Shown here: positions 24,401 to 37,416 of the stretch, one piece after another
How the letters are laid out: the number at the start of each line of letters is the position of its first letter
Numbering within the stretch: position 1 is the first letter of the stretch
NCBI RefSeq assembly: GCF_014640295.1
Contig: NZ_BMGR01000019.1
Location: forward strand, 44,755 to 108,754
DNA from: Paenibacillus abyssi
Lineage (GTDB): Bacteria; Bacillota; Bacilli; Paenibacillales; Paenibacillaceae
DNA: 64,000 nucleotides
Direction: 5' to 3'
Translations under genes and position numbers: made by a program
Notes under the pieces: model-generated
Database searches by the model: none
What the model saw: only the letters and a program-made list of their open reading frames with translations
What the model was told of the DNA's origin: nothing

Positions 24401-25177
24401 ATGCTATTTCTCGTATTGGCGCGCAAAACATATGCGCGCAACCTGCAGTACCGCAGTGCGCATCTGGTGCATAATATTGCCAGCGCCCTGTTCGGCTTTA
24501 TCTACGTGTCGATCTGGATGGGGATCGGCGAGAACCGGCCGCTCGGCGAATACGGCCTGACAGGGATCGTCAGTTACGTCGCCTTTAACCAAGCCTCCCT
24601 CTGGGTTGCCGCTTTTCTCACGAACGGCCTGGGGATGGAGCAATCGGTACGCACCGGCCAAATCGCGCTCGATCTGATGCGCCCCGTCCATCTGTTCTAT
24701 CACTTGATGTGCAAGGAATGGGGACAGATCGCCTATCAATTCGTGTACAAGTTCCTTCCGATCTATGCGCTCTACTTCTTCGTGCTTCCACTGCATGTCC
24801 CTTCTTCATGGCAGACCTTCTTCTGGACTGCCGCTGCTCTGTCACTAGCTGCTTACATTACGATCTGCCTGAACTATCTCATCGGCGCACTCGCGTTATG
24901 GACCACTGAATCCCGCTGGCTGTACTGGGTCAATTATGCCTTCAGCATGCTGCTCTCCGGTTTTCTCATTCCGATTGAATGGCTTCCGAAGACTTTGGCC
25001 GATATTAGCCGCAGCTCCTTTTACCCCTACCTGCATTATATCCCTACGCGTATCTATCTCGGTATGGAAGACCGCTCCGCGCTCATAGGGGCTGTATGCT
25101 GGTGTGCCGCTTTTACCTTTCTCTGCTTGGCTGCAACTGGCTTCATGCGCAGAAAAGTGGAGGTGCAGGGCGGATGA
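24401..25177 (+). CDS. ABC-2 transporter permease (subunit 1)
   Basis: This 258-residue integral membrane protein has six hydrophobic segments, and its layout matches the DUF990-type ABC-2 permease group that occurs in pairs with one ATPase. The ATG follows GGAGGTG. The second permease begins inside its stop codon (ATGA overlap). The exported substrate is unknown. Confidence 0.85.
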   Translation: MLFLVLARKTYARNLQYRSAHLVHNIASALFGFIYVSIWMGIGENRPLGEYGLTGIVSYVAFNQASLWVAAFLTNGLGMEQSVRTGQIALDLMRPVHLFYHLMCKEWGQIAYQFVYKFLPIYALYFFVLPLHVPSSWQTFFWTAAALSLAAYITICLNYLIGALALWTTESRWLYWVNYAFSMLLSGFLIPIEWLPKTLADISRSSFYPYLHYIPTRIYLGMEDRSALIGAVCWCAAFTFLCLAATGFMRRKVEVQGG

Positions 25178-25968
25178 TCAAATGGCTGCGCATGTATCGA
25201 TTACTGATTGCCGCTAGTATACGAAGCCGTATGGAGTACCGGTTCAACTTCTGGTTCTCCACCTTAATGGCCGTTATTATTAATGTCGTTGAATTTCTTA
25301 TGTTGGCTGTCATCCTGCTGAAATTCGGCCATATCAAAGGATGGACAATGGAAGAATGCGGTTATCTGTATGCCGTGCTCACATTGTCCAAGGCCATTTA
25401 CCGCACCGCAGCTTCTGATGTCCATCATCTGGAGAAATATTTGGTGGGCGGCGATCTCGATGCGCTGCTGCTCCGTCCCATCCCCATCCTGCTGGCGCTC
25501 ATGTCGCAAAATTTCCAGCTTAAAGCCGGTGAGCTCATTCAGGGAACAGCTATCCTCACGATATGCATGGGTGTAATGATACGGCAGGGCCAAATGACGT
25601 GGACTGCAATACCTCTAACCATGGTCGTTATTATGTCGGGTGCGGTGTTGTTATTCGCGATTGGACTGCTGACCGCCACTGCCGGCTTCTGGATTCTCCG
25701 AATCGAAGAGCTCCAGAATATCACCGAGGACGCGGCGCGCACAGCGGCCCAATACCCTATGTCCATCTATCCGAACTGGCTGCAGTGGCTGCTTATCGGC
25801 GGTATTCCCGTTGCATTCGCAAATTATTTGCCCTCGTTATACATCGTACGGCAGCAGATGGACTGGTGGATCATTCCACTGAGCTGTGCTGTTGCCTTCC
25901 TTGTTCTGGGGGCTGCGCTTGCTGCCTGGCGTGTCGGCATATCCCGTTATCAGAGCACTGGAAGCTAA
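25174..25968 (+). CDS. ABC-2 transporter permease (subunit 2)
   Basis: This 264-residue partner permease also has six membrane segments. A cytoplasmic FWILRIEELQNITEDAA segment near the middle resembles a coupling region. The ATG at 25174 overlaps the previous stop by four bases; a longer upstream frame lies inside that gene. It is followed after 16 bp by the ATPase gene. Confidence 0.85.
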   Translation: MIKWLRMYRLLIAASIRSRMEYRFNFWFSTLMAVIINVVEFLMLAVILLKFGHIKGWTMEECGYLYAVLTLSKAIYRTAASDVHHLEKYLVGGDLDALLLRPIPILLALMSQNFQLKAGELIQGTAILTICMGVMIRQGQMTWTAIPLTMVVIMSGAVLLFAIGLLTATAGFWILRIEELQNITEDAARTAAQYPMSIYPNWLQWLLIGGIPVAFANYLPSLYIVRQQMDWWIIPLSCAVAFLVLGAALAAWRVGISRYQSTGS

Positions 25969-25984
25969 TAAGGAGGTTGAAGAT

Positions 25985-26956
25985 ATGATTCAAGTGACGG
26001 ATTTACAGAAGCAATTTAAAACCTTACGAAAAAAAGAAGGGGCCGCAGGCGGCTTACGAACACTGCTCTCCAGGGATTATCAGGTGAAAGAAGCGGTAGG
26101 CGGCATCAGTTTTGCCATTGAGCCTGGAGAATTCGTCGGTTACATAGGTCCCAACGGCGCAGGCAAATCGACCACAATCAAGATGCTCGCCGGCATTCTT
26201 CATCCCACCTCCGGTACGGTCTCGATCTGTGGCATGAGCCCTCACCGGGAACGCCGCCGGGTCACAAGGCGGCTGGGGGTACTGTTCGGACAGCGGACCG
26301 GGTTGTGGTGGGATCTGCCCGTTAAGGATTCGTACGATATTTTGGCTGCGATGTACGGTCAGGATAATCGAGTGAAAGAGACAAGACTCGCACAGCTCTC
26401 AGAGCTGCTGGCGCTGGGCGAATTTATCGATACACCCGTACGAAAGCTATCGCTTGGCCAGCGGATGCGGGCGGATATCGCAGCTGCGCTGCTGCATGAT
26501 CCGGATATTCTGTTTCTCGACGAGCCGACGATCGGCCTGGATATGATCGCTAAACGCAGCATCCGAAATTTCCTTAAACAAATTAATTGTGAGCTGGGAA
26601 AGACGATTTTGTTAACGACGCACGATATGGATGATATTGAGCAGTTATGCAAGCGGGTTATGGTGATCAACCATGGCAAACTCGGATTTGACGGGTCGAT
26701 CGATAGGCTCAGAAGCAGGATTGGGCTGCCGACTAAGATTCGGGTATGCTATGCATCACAAGTTCCGCCTTGCGGCAGCCTCCCGGATACAAGGCTTCAG
26801 CTTATCTCACAAGAAGGGCGCACGCTCACCATAAGCTGCAACCGTGAAGAGCTCAGCGCGATGGAGGCGCTTCGCCTGCTTGAACAGCTCGGCATTATCG
26901 AGGATGTCCATATGGAGGAGCCGGACTTTGAGGATATTGTGCATCAGATTTATTGA
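25985..26956 (+). CDS. ABC-2 transporter ATP-binding protein
   Basis: This 323-residue ATPase has Walker A GPNGAGKSTT, signature LSLGQRMR and Walker B LFLDEPTIGLD, followed by TTHDMDDIEQL. The ATG follows AAGGAGG at eight bases. It resembles the drug- or lipid-exporter type of ABC-2 ATPase (daunorubicin-resistance/DUF990 partner). The three genes form a complete exporter ended by a terminator. Confidence 0.9.
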   Translation: MIQVTDLQKQFKTLRKKEGAAGGLRTLLSRDYQVKEAVGGISFAIEPGEFVGYIGPNGAGKSTTIKMLAGILHPTSGTVSICGMSPHRERRRVTRRLGVLFGQRTGLWWDLPVKDSYDILAAMYGQDNRVKETRLAQLSELLALGEFIDTPVRKLSLGQRMRADIAAALLHDPDILFLDEPTIGLDMIAKRSIRNFLKQINCELGKTILLTTHDMDDIEQLCKRVMVINHGKLGFDGSIDRLRSRIGLPTKIRVCYASQVPPCGSLPDTRLQLISQEGRTLTISCNREELSAMEALRLLEQLGIIEDVHMEEPDFEDIVHQIY

Positions 26957-26968
26957 GAGGTTAGACAC

Positions 26969-27001
26969 AGCAAAGGACCGCCGGCCTGGCGGTCCTTTGC
27001 T
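26969..27001. terminator. Bidirectional terminator between ABC operon and khtU
   Basis: AGCAAAGGACCGCC - 5-nt loop - GGCGGTCCTTTGCT is a perfect 14-bp stem between two convergent transcription units. T tracts are short. Confidence 0.75.
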
Positions 27002-27006
27002 ATCAT

Positions 27007-28242
27007 TTATTGCTGGGTTTGCGATCTTTCCTTTTTAAGCTTCTCTCTTCTTTCCCAACGGAACACTTTATCTAGCATTTTGTATACAAGCTTGGATTCT
27101 TTGGTCAGCAGAGGCCCCAAGATCGCCAAGATCAAGACATACAGCGCGGCAAATGGCTGAATGATAGCCAGCAGCCCGCCTGCTTTCCCGATGTTCGCCA
27201 TGATGATGGAGAATTCGCCGCGGGAGACAATTGTCAAGCCGATGTTCGACGATGCTTTGCCTGACAATCCGGCCGACCGCCCAGCAAGCATGCCAGCCGT
27301 GAAGTTACCGAACAGCGTGATGGCAACAGCTCCGAGTGCAAGCAGCCAAACCTGGAGATCGCCGAACATCGTCGGATCAATCGTCAAGCCGAAGCTGAAG
27401 AAGAACAACGCGCCGAAGAAATCCCGGAACGGAAGAATCAGATGCTCGATCCGCTTCATATGCTCTGTCTCCGCCAGCACCAGACCTACGAGCAGCGCGC
27501 CGATTGCTTCCGCGACATGGATCGTCTCGGAGAAGCCGGCCACCAGGAAAAGAACGCCGAAGATAACAAGCAGGAACAGCTCGTTAGATCGAATGTTTAA
27601 TGCCTTATTAAGCACCGGCACCATTTTGCGGCCAATGATAATGAACAATAACATAAAGCCTAGTGCATACGACGCCGACAATAAAATTCCGCCCAGTGAA
27701 GTCGCACCGCTAAGCACAAGTCCGGACAGGATGGAAATGTAGACGGCAAGGAAAATATCCTCAAACATGATAATCCCCAGAATCATTTCCGTCTCCGGAT
27801 TGGCGGTTCGTTTCAAATCTACCAGCACCTTAGCCACAATCGCACTGGACGATATCGTCGTGATCCCCGCGATAACCAGCGTTTCATTAAGCGGAAACCC
27901 TGTAAACCAACCGTATAGAATCCCCAGCGTAAAGTTAATCAGGATATAAATGGTTCCGCCTACGGCAATCGAACGTCCTGATTTTATGAGCCGGCCTACA
28001 GAGAATTCCAGCCCCAAGTAGAACAACAGGAATAATACGCCCAGACGTCCAAGAAAGCTAATGAAGGGTTCACTTTCAATAAAGCGAAAATCAAGCAGTC
28101 CAAAATGAGGAGCATGCTCACCGACCGCCATACCGAGCAGGATGTAAAACGGGATGACGGAAAACCGCAGTTTAGCGGATAAAAGACCTACTAATGCGAT
28201 GAGTATGACAGCTAAGCCGACTTCAAAGACGAGATGGTCCAT
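27007..28242 (-). CDS. khtU: Potassium/proton antiporter KhtU
   Basis: This 411-residue CPA2-family antiporter has about twelve membrane segments, including GLEFSVGRLIKSG, TISSSAIVAK and FEDIFLAV motifs typical of KefC/KhtU. It lacks the C-terminal RCK domain of KefC. That function is supplied by the KhtT protein encoded 3 bp upstream, as in B. subtilis khtSTU. It expels K+ from the cytoplasm under alkaline or cyclic-di-AMP signalling. Confidence 0.9.
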   Translation of the reverse strand: MDHLVFEVGLAVILIALVGLLSAKLRFSVIPFYILLGMAVGEHAPHFGLLDFRFIESEPFISFLGRLGVLFLLFYLGLEFSVGRLIKSGRSIAVGGTIYILINFTLGILYGWFTGFPLNETLVIAGITTISSSAIVAKVLVDLKRTANPETEMILGIIMFEDIFLAVYISILSGLVLSGATSLGGILLSASYALGFMLLFIIIGRKMVPVLNKALNIRSNELFLLVIFGVLFLVAGFSETIHVAEAIGALLVGLVLAETEHMKRIEHLILPFRDFFGALFFFSFGLTIDPTMFGDLQVWLLALGAVAITLFGNFTAGMLAGRSAGLSGKASSNIGLTIVSRGEFSIIMANIGKAGGLLAIIQPFAALYVLILAILGPLLTKESKLVYKMLDKVFRWERREKLKKERSQTQQ

Positions 28243-28245
28243 GGC

Positions 28246-28737
28246 TTACACACTCCCGCTTTGCAATATTTGTTTCAGAACCTTAAGGTGCTGCCTTTCT
28301 CCCGCCACGATCAAAGTTGCTTCCGGTTTAAACACATAGTCTGGTCCGGGATTGATATGCTTCTTCTCTTTTTCCACCACCGCAATGATCGTCGTGCCGG
28401 TTTGCTGGCGAATATTCAACTCGCCGATGGATTTGCCGATCGATTTGGCGTTGGGCTCAATCTTATACCACTCGATCGTCAGATCATCCAGGGCGACTTC
28501 AATCGTTTCCAAAGCTTTCGGTTTGTAAGTCATTCCGCCGATAATCGCGGCAACCTGGCGCGCTTCGTCATCCTCCAGCGACACCATGGAGATGCTGTCG
28601 TCCGGATCGTCATATTCAAAGTGGTACATTTCACGCCGGCCGTCGTCATGAATGACAATGACCAGCTTCTCTCCGCCTCGTGTGTCAATCTGATATTTCT
28701 TCCCGATTCCCGGCAAATCCGACTCTCTAATGTTCAT
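28246..28737 (-). CDS. khtT: KhtU regulatory subunit KhtT (copy 1)
   Basis: This 163-residue protein has an N-terminal domain (1-90) and a C-terminal RCK_C domain (about 95-160, with [19 protein letters not shown] and [12 protein letters not shown]). In B. subtilis, KhtT binds cyclic di-AMP through RCK_C and gates KhtU. The ATG overlaps the end of secDF by 11 bp in another frame. A 70-80% identical paralogue (by eye) lies at 31393-31884. Confidence 0.9.
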   Translation of the reverse strand: MNIRESDLPGIGKKYQIDTRGGEKLVIVIHDDGRREMYHFEYDDPDDSISMVSLEDDEARQVAAIIGGMTYKPKALETIEVALDDLTIEWYKIEPNAKSIGKSIGELNIRQQTGTTIIAVVEKEKKHINPGPDYVFKPEATLIVAGERQHLKVLKQILQSGSV

Positions 28738-30919
28738 TGATAGGATCCCCTTCCGTTCTTGTTGGTTTTTTGTTTAACGAATTTTTCTTAAGCAGTACCC
28801 ACAGCGGGGCTGCGACAAATACCGTCGAATACATCCCGAAGGCAAGGCCAATCGTTATGGCCAGCGAGAATAACTGAATAGTTGGGCTTCCGAATAAAAA
28901 TAAGATTAATGATGCCACTAATACAGTTAAACCGGTATTAATCGTACGGGTCAACGTTTGCGAAATGCTTGCATTAACCAGTCTGGTTATATCCTCGGCC
29001 GATTTGATCTTGGCAAATCTCAGATTATCCCTAATCCGGTCAAACAGAACGATCGTATCATTAATCGAGTAACCGATAATCGTTAATACGGCAGCTACAA
29101 ACGGCAGGTTTACTTCCATCCTGAAGATGGAGAAAATACTGACGACGACAAACGCGTCATGCAGCAGCGCAATGATCGCTGCCACTGCAAACCGCCATTC
29201 AAACCGGAAACTTACATATGCAATGATGCCCAAGCTGGCTACAAGAACTGCAATAATCGCTTTTAATCCAAGCTCCTGCGCAATACCGGGATCGACCGTA
29301 TTCTCCTCGCCGGATATACCGTCGCCATACTCTGCCCGGAAGCCGTCGAGGATACGCTCCACCTCACCGGCATCCGAGCTAAGCACCTGATCAAATCTTG
29401 CCGATACACGGTCACTGTCATCGCCGCCTATGGTTAAGGTAGCAGGCTCAAACCCCGCCTCACCGATTAAACGTTCCGCGTCTTCTCTAGTGATGGATTC
29501 TCCAACGACAATATCCAAGCTGGTACCGGCCTTGAAATCAACGCCGTAATTCAGATTGAAAATTAATAATGACAAAATTCCTATAACCGTTATAGCAATA
29601 GAGAAAATAAAATACGGCTTGCGTTTACCGATAAAATCATAGTTAAATTTGTTATTCATCGGAATGACCGCTTTTGATTTGCTTTGCTCCAGCGGTTCAA
29701 TCTGAGATTGTTTGACCCCTACATATTCCGGCTTCTGTAAGACATTACTGGAAACCAGCAATTGGAGCAGCAACCTCGATAAGAAGACATTGGTCACAAT
29801 ACTAAGCAGGATGCTGAGGATCAGCGTCAATGCAAAGCCTTGAATAGCTCCTGTACCCACATAATAGAGTACTACGCCGGCAAGAATGGTCGTTAAATTG
29901 GCATCCATGATGGTGCGGAACGAGCTTTTGGAGCCGGTCCTTAGAGCAGACAGCATGCTTTTGCCGCTGCGCAGTTCTTCTTTTATGCGTTCATACGTAA
30001 TAATGTTGGCATCTACTGCCATCCCTATACCAAGTATAAATGCCGCGATTCCGGGCAGTGTTAATGTGGCCTGCATCCAATAGAATACAAGCAGCAAAGC
30101 CCATGTATAGGTCACCAAAGTGATGCTCGCTATAATGCCGGGAACCCGGTAGATCGCAATCATAAACAACAGGATGAAGATGGAACCGACAATACCGGCA
30201 TTCACCGTCTGCTCGAGGGATTGTTGTCCGAGCGTCGCGCCGACGGATTGCGTATACTTCTCTGTCAATTTCAAAGGCAATGCGCCCAGATTAATAACAT
30301 CCGCTAATTCTCTGGCCTCTTCTAACGTATAATCACCGGATATTGTCGCTTTACCGTCTGTTAACACGGCTTGAACAACGGGCGCGGACAGCATTTCCTC
30401 ATCCAAATAAATGGCGAGCGGCTGTCCCAGCAGCTTCTCGGATACACTTCTTAGCTTTGCTGGATCTTTAACTTCAATTTGAATGATCGGCTGCTGAAAT
30501 TCATTATAGCCTACTGTAGCCGCGCCTTCGACGAAGTCACTTCCCAGCATTTCCCTGGTTCCATCGGGACCGCGGAAGGTTAACTCGGCAGGTTTTTTCA
30601 TGACTTCGCGAACGGTTGCTTCATCGGCAACGCCTGCGATTCTTGCGCGAATCCGGTTACTGCCCTCAGGCGTAACCTCCGGCTCGGCAACGCCGTATGC
30701 ATTGGCTCTTTTCTCCAGGCTTATCGCCGTCTGTCTGAGCGCTTCTCTTGTAACCGTACCACCTTCGGTCAATGGCTCTGCTTCATACAAAATCTCAAAG
30801 CCGCCTTTGAGGTCAAGGCCTAGCTTTACTCCGCCCAAAATACCGGGAACCGTTGTGAAGACGATTGCCATTGTTAGAATAACCGTCAGCAAAAATGCCG
30901 CGATTCTGCTTTTCTTCAT
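28727..30919 (-). CDS. secDF: Fused protein-export membrane protein SecDF
   Basis: This 730-residue SecD-SecF fusion has twelve expected membrane helices. The SecD half (1-410) contains GLDLKGG and the large P1 periplasmic-type domain. The SecF half (about 420-730) contains [13 protein letters not shown]. The proton-path motifs [19 protein letters not shown] and [19 protein letters not shown] are intact. It uses proton flow to pull exported proteins from SecYEG. It lies between two khtT genes on the same strand. Confidence 0.95.
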   Translation of the reverse strand: MKKSRIAAFLLTVILTMAIVFTTVPGILGGVKLGLDLKGGFEILYEAEPLTEGGTVTREALRQTAISLEKRANAYGVAEPEVTPEGSNRIRARIAGVADEATVREVMKKPAELTFRGPDGTREMLGSDFVEGAATVGYNEFQQPIIQIEVKDPAKLRSVSEKLLGQPLAIYLDEEMLSAPVVQAVLTDGKATISGDYTLEEARELADVINLGALPLKLTEKYTQSVGATLGQQSLEQTVNAGIVGSIFILLFMIAIYRVPGIIASITLVTYTWALLLVFYWMQATLTLPGIAAFILGIGMAVDANIITYERIKEELRSGKSMLSALRTGSKSSFRTIMDANLTTILAGVVLYYVGTGAIQGFALTLILSILLSIVTNVFLSRLLLQLLVSSNVLQKPEYVGVKQSQIEPLEQSKSKAVIPMNNKFNYDFIGKRKPYFIFSIAITVIGILSLLIFNLNYGVDFKAGTSLDIVVGESITREDAERLIGEAGFEPATLTIGGDDSDRVSARFDQVLSSDAGEVERILDGFRAEYGDGISGEENTVDPGIAQELGLKAIIAVLVASLGIIAYVSFRFEWRFAVAAIIALLHDAFVVVSIFSIFRMEVNLPFVAAVLTIIGYSINDTIVLFDRIRDNLRFAKIKSAEDITRLVNASISQTLTRTINTGLTVLVASLILFLFGSPTIQLFSLAITIGLAFGMYSTVFVAAPLWVLLKKNSLNKKPTRTEGDPINEH

Positions 30920-30983
30920 GATTAGATTAATCCCTTCTCATCAAATTCAGACAGGTGTCACTTTGACACAAATCTGGCCTCGT

Positions 30984-31358
30984 TCACCTTGCATAGCTGG
31001 CATTGTCAACCTTAGCCACAAACATCGAGGTGAATTTGATCGGCATGAGAAACAGGCTTTTTAAACGCGCAGGAATAAACATCCTAAAAAACACGGAATG
31101 GATCGTTAAGAGATAACACAGGAGGAGTGATAATATGATAATGGGAATCAATAGAGTATAAGACCAATGGGTGTGTGCAATAACCGCCTGTCTTATGCCA
31201 AGCATGTCGGTACGCTCGGCTTTGTCCAACATATGGGGAGCTTGAATAATGGGCCCGTTGGTGCTGACAGGCATTAACGGAACACAGACAAATAAGATCA
31301 AAAGGAGGACAACAAGTGTTTTCTTAAGCCATCTTTTCATCGGGCGGTTTGAATGCAC
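30984..31358 (-). CDS. Small membrane protein between khtT paralogue and secDF
   Basis: This 124-residue protein starts at GTG 31356-31358, eight bases after AAAAGGAGG. It has two hydrophobic helices (KKTLVVLLLILFVCVPLM and YTLLIPIIILSLLLCYLL) separated by an extracytoplasmic loop of about 45 residues, and a basic C-terminus. No family is recognised. It lies 34 bp after the khtT paralogue and 64 bp before secDF. Confidence 0.65.
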   Translation of the reverse strand: MHSNRPMKRWLKKTLVVLLLILFVCVPLMPVSTNGPIIQAPHMLDKAERTDMLGIRQAVIAHTHWSYTLLIPIIILSLLLCYLLTIHSVFFRMFIPARLKSLFLMPIKFTSMFVAKVDNASYAR

Positions 31359-31392
31359 GGTTGTACCTCCTTTTCTACATTAATTTGCGGTT

Positions 31393-31884
31393 TCAGCGGC
31401 CTGAATGAAACAAAATCTGTTTAAGCGCATTTAGATGCTCTCTTTCTCCGGCAACAATTAACGTGGAGTCCGCTTTAAATACATAATCGGGTCCCGGACT
31501 GATATGCTTTTTCTCTTGCTCCACAACCGCGATGATGGTCGTTCCCGTTTTCTGGCGGAAATTCAACTCACCGATTGATTTACCTATGCACGCGGCTTGT
31601 TTTCCAATCTTGCACCATTCTATTGTCAGATCATCGAGTGCGATATCGATGGTTTCCAGCGCTTTCGGCTTGTAGGTCATATCCCCCATAATGGCTGCGA
31701 CCTGTCTGGCTTCATCGTCTTCCAGCGTCAATGTGGAAATGCTCTCATTCGGATCATCATATTCAAAATGATACAGCTCCCGTCTTCCGTCATCATGGAT
31801 AACGACAACCAGCTTGTCACCGCTTCTGGCTTCGATCTGATACTTTTGTCCAATACCCGGCAAACCGGTTTCTCTAATATTCAC
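31393..31884 (-). CDS. KhtT paralogue (copy 2)
   Basis: This 163-residue protein is colinear with KhtT copy 1, with the same N-terminal domain ([20 protein letters not shown]) and RCK_C domain ([19 protein letters not shown]). It starts at GTG, nine bases after AAGGAGG. No antiporter gene adjoins it; the nearest is khtU four genes downstream. It probably also senses cyclic di-AMP or K+ and may pair with KhtU or with another transporter. A strong promoter lies about 200 bp upstream. Confidence 0.87.
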   Translation of the reverse strand: MNIRETGLPGIGQKYQIEARSGDKLVVVIHDDGRRELYHFEYDDPNESISTLTLEDDEARQVAAIMGDMTYKPKALETIDIALDDLTIEWCKIGKQAACIGKSIGELNFRQKTGTTIIAVVEQEKKHISPGPDYVFKADSTLIVAGEREHLNALKQILFHSGR

Positions 31885-32115
31885 TCGTATTTGCCTCCTT
31901 TTCTTTTTATCGGTTAATTTTCATTCTATCCTTAGTAACCACAAATAATATCCGGAAAACAACAAAGAGTTCATAAACCATTGGTAAAATGTATGAAAAT
32001 ACCCACGCCAGTGGGCGTTATTTCGGATGTAACAATCGGAATGCCCCGAATACGCTAATCAAATCTTTACCATTAGGCACCAATCTCTATTATAACATGA
32101 TAAGAAATTGTCTCA
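31885..32115 (-). promoter_or_regulatory. Promoter and ~200-nt leader of khtT copy 2
   Basis: On the minus strand, TTGAGA and TATAAT with a near-17-bp spacer (about 32088-32115) predict a transcript start near 32080, giving a leader of about 195 nt. It contains a stable hairpin (CGCCCAC/GTGGGTA region, about 32008-32025). I do not recognise a known riboswitch; the ydaO cyclic-di-AMP consensus is not present. No gene lies in this stretch. Confidence 0.5.
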
Positions 32116-32135
32116 ACCCCTTTGGCAATAAATGA

Positions 32136-32161
32136 AATAGGCGCTGCCTATTGCAGCGCCT
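32136..32161 (-). terminator. Terminator of lacZ
   Basis: On the minus strand AGGCGCTGC - AATAG - GCAGCGCCT is followed by ATTTCATTT. It lies 13 bp past the lacZ stop. Confidence 0.7.
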
Positions 32162-32174
32162 CCTGTTCTACCGT

Positions 32175-35345
<3,171 letters not shown>

Positions 35346-35426
35346 CTAAAGTATAACGAAAGAAATATATTGCCGATACGAGAACTTTTTCATACGGATA
35401 TAACAATATTCATTTTTAAACACAGC

Positions 35427-35450
35427 AAAAAAAACCACCGCAAGCGGAGG
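35427..35450 (-). terminator. Terminator of the small gene at 35477
   Basis: On the minus strand CCTCCGC-TT-GCGGTGG is followed by eight T residues. There is one central mismatch. Confidence 0.7.
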
Positions 35451-35476
35451 CTTTATCCGACAATCGGTAACTCCGT

Positions 35477-35728
35477 TTAATGGCGGGAGGTCGGCGGTGA
35501 ACCTCCGAGCCTTTCCATCTGCGAGCAAATCTCATGCTGCCAATCCGTATCGTTCGTCATGGAAGCGAGCAGCGAGATATTTCTCAAATGCGCCAGCTCC
35601 CGGCAGTAGGAAGCATTCACAGCCAAGCAATGCTCCAGATCCATCCGCTCTTGATCGGTCAACTCCCGGCAGCCCCGGAGCGTCCACAGTTCCGCTAGCC
35701 GTTCATGAATGGGTAAAATGGCCACCAT
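35477..35728 (-). CDS. Small conserved hypothetical protein (DUF7667-like)
   Basis: This 83-residue soluble helical protein carries the pattern IHERLAELW-x-LRGCRELTDQE-x5-HCL-x-VNA, followed by DTDWQHEICSQMERL. This resembles a short Paenibacillaceae-restricted family (DUF7667 type) whose members occur in many copies. Function is unknown. GGGGGGAG precedes the ATG, and a terminator follows. Confidence 0.7.
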   Translation of the reverse strand: MVAILPIHERLAELWTLRGCRELTDQERMDLEHCLAVNASYCRELAHLRNISLLASMTNDTDWQHEICSQMERLGGSPPTSRH

Positions 35729-35866
35729 ACTCCCCCCCTTTCATTTATAGTATCGCCAAAAAGATATCGGATGAAACGGGAAAAGGCTGATCTTTACGTG
35801 TGCTATGCTCGAATTTGATTGACAAACGTACCCTACAAGTCTACTATTTGGCTTGCATGGATTGTT

Positions 35867-35886
35867 TTTTTCCTGTATAGGAAAAA
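35867..35886. promoter_or_regulatory. Dyad upstream of the potassium transporter gene
   Basis: TTTTTCCT-GTAT-AGGAAAAA is a perfect 8-4-8 inverted repeat, 43 bp upstream of the ATG. It could be an operator or a weak RNA hairpin. Confidence 0.35.
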
Positions 35887-35928
35887 TAACGATCACGCAA
35901 CCTGAACGATGGAGGCATTCCTTTTCTA

Positions 35929-37290
35929 ATGAGGTCGATCACTACTAAGTTTATGAAGCAAATTACCCCGACACAATTTATCGTGCTCGGTTATCTGATT
36001 GCCGTGGTGTTGTCCACACTGCTATTAAAACTGCCCATCAGTTGGCGTGATGGGGTCTACCTGTCATGGATGGATGCCCTTTTTACGGCAACAAGCGCGG
36101 TCAGCGTTACCGGATTGACCGTTGTTAACACTGCGGAATCATTCAGCGGTTTTGGCAAGATTGCGCTGCTCTTTATGTTTCAGTTAGGCGGCATCGGGAT
36201 CATGACCCTTGGTGTCTTCTTATGGTTGATTCTCGGACGGAATATCAGCCTCTCCTACCGGAAGCTGATCATGATTGACCAGAACCGCAACAACCTCTCC
36301 GGACTTGTCCAATTGCTGCGGCTGGTTTTCATGCTCGCTCTGATCATTGAGGGCGTTGGCGCCATTATCCTCACGGTCTATTTCAGGCTCATGGGTTATT
36401 ACGATGATTGGTTCACGGCGTTCGTACACAGCATCTTTCATGCGATCTCCGCTTTTACCAATGCCGGCTTCGATATTTTCGGCAACTCGCTCGCGAAATT
36501 TTCATCCGATTATTTCGTGCAGACCGTTACGATGCTGCTGCTTATACTGGGAGCGATAGGCTTCCCCGTATTGATCGAGCTGAGGGAATATTTCTTTGGC
36601 AAACACCAAAATTACCGTTTCTCCCTTTATACCAAAACGACCGGCTACATGTTCCTGCTGCTTTTCGTCGTCGGGGCGGCCGGCATCTGGTTGATGGAGA
36701 ACAATCTCTACTACGCGGCGATGCCATGGCATGAGAAGCTCTTCTATTCCTTGTTCAACTCGTTGTCCACACGCAGCGGAGGCCTGGTAACGATGGATGT
36801 AGCCATATTCAGCATGCCTACCCAATTGCTGCTGGCTACGTTGATGTTCATAGGCGCAAGTCCCTCCAGTGTAGGCGGGGGGATCCGCACGACTACATTC
36901 GCCGTTATTTTGCTTACCTTGTACAATTATGCCTTGGGACGCAGCGATGTTCGCGTGTTTCACCGGACGATCAAGCAAGAAGATATTCTGAAGAGCTTTG
37001 TCGTATTTACGGCCGCCTCGATGCTTGTCATCCTAAGCGCCACGGTGCTTGCTTATACCGAGCAATCGCATATCTCGCTGGTCGCGATCTTTTTTGAGAT
37101 CTGCTCCGCTTTCGGAACGAGCGGATTATCGATGGGGATTACAACAGAGCTCTCCACCGCCGGAAAATGGGTGATCGTCGCGCTCATGTTTATCGGCCGG
37201 ATCGGCATGCTCTCGCTGCTCTTCATCTTCCGCAAGAACCAGCGCAAGCAAAACTACCATTATCCAAAGGAAGACATTATTATCGGGTAA
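35929..37290 (+). CDS. Ktr/Trk-type potassium uptake channel subunit
   Basis: This 453-residue TrkH/KtrB-superfamily membrane protein has four M1-P-M2 repeats. The selectivity-filter segments are SVTGLTVV, TNAGFDIFG, STRSGGLVT and FGTSGLSMG. It corresponds to KtrB or KtrD of B. subtilis, which need a KtrA/KtrC RCK partner; none is encoded here. GGAGG lies 13 bases before the ATG, which is long. The ATG nine codons in is a weaker alternative. Confidence 0.9.
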   Translation: MRSITTKFMKQITPTQFIVLGYLIAVVLSTLLLKLPISWRDGVYLSWMDALFTATSAVSVTGLTVVNTAESFSGFGKIALLFMFQLGGIGIMTLGVFLWLILGRNISLSYRKLIMIDQNRNNLSGLVQLLRLVFMLALIIEGVGAIILTVYFRLMGYYDDWFTAFVHSIFHAISAFTNAGFDIFGNSLAKFSSDYFVQTVTMLLLILGAIGFPVLIELREYFFGKHQNYRFSLYTKTTGYMFLLLFVVGAAGIWLMENNLYYAAMPWHEKLFYSLFNSLSTRSGGLVTMDVAIFSMPTQLLLATLMFIGASPSSVGGGIRTTTFAVILLTLYNYALGRSDVRVFHRTIKQEDILKSFVVFTAASMLVILSATVLAYTEQSHISLVAIFFEICSAFGTSGLSMGITTELSTAGKWVIVALMFIGRIGMLSLLFIFRKNQRKQNYHYPKEDIIIG

Positions 37291-37377
37291 CAAGCGAGGT
37301 TGCACACTATACATTAAAATGCTGTCTGATCGTGGTTTACGATCGCCGGAGCATGCGCATCACTCACGGTTCTCCAC

Positions 37378-37412
37378 AAAAAAAGCAGCGCCCCAACCGG
37401 GGCGCTGTTTTT
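37378..37412. terminator. Bidirectional terminator after the potassium transporter
   Basis: CAGCGCCCC - AACC - GGGGCGCTG has an A tract on one side and T tract on the other, serving both convergent genes. Confidence 0.9.
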
Positions 37413-37416
37413 ATGG

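Noticed and set aside
31885..32115. ydaO-type cyclic di-AMP riboswitch before the khtT paralogue
   Set aside because: Expected from function, but the conserved GGGGACCC and GGGGUGAAUC segments are missing.
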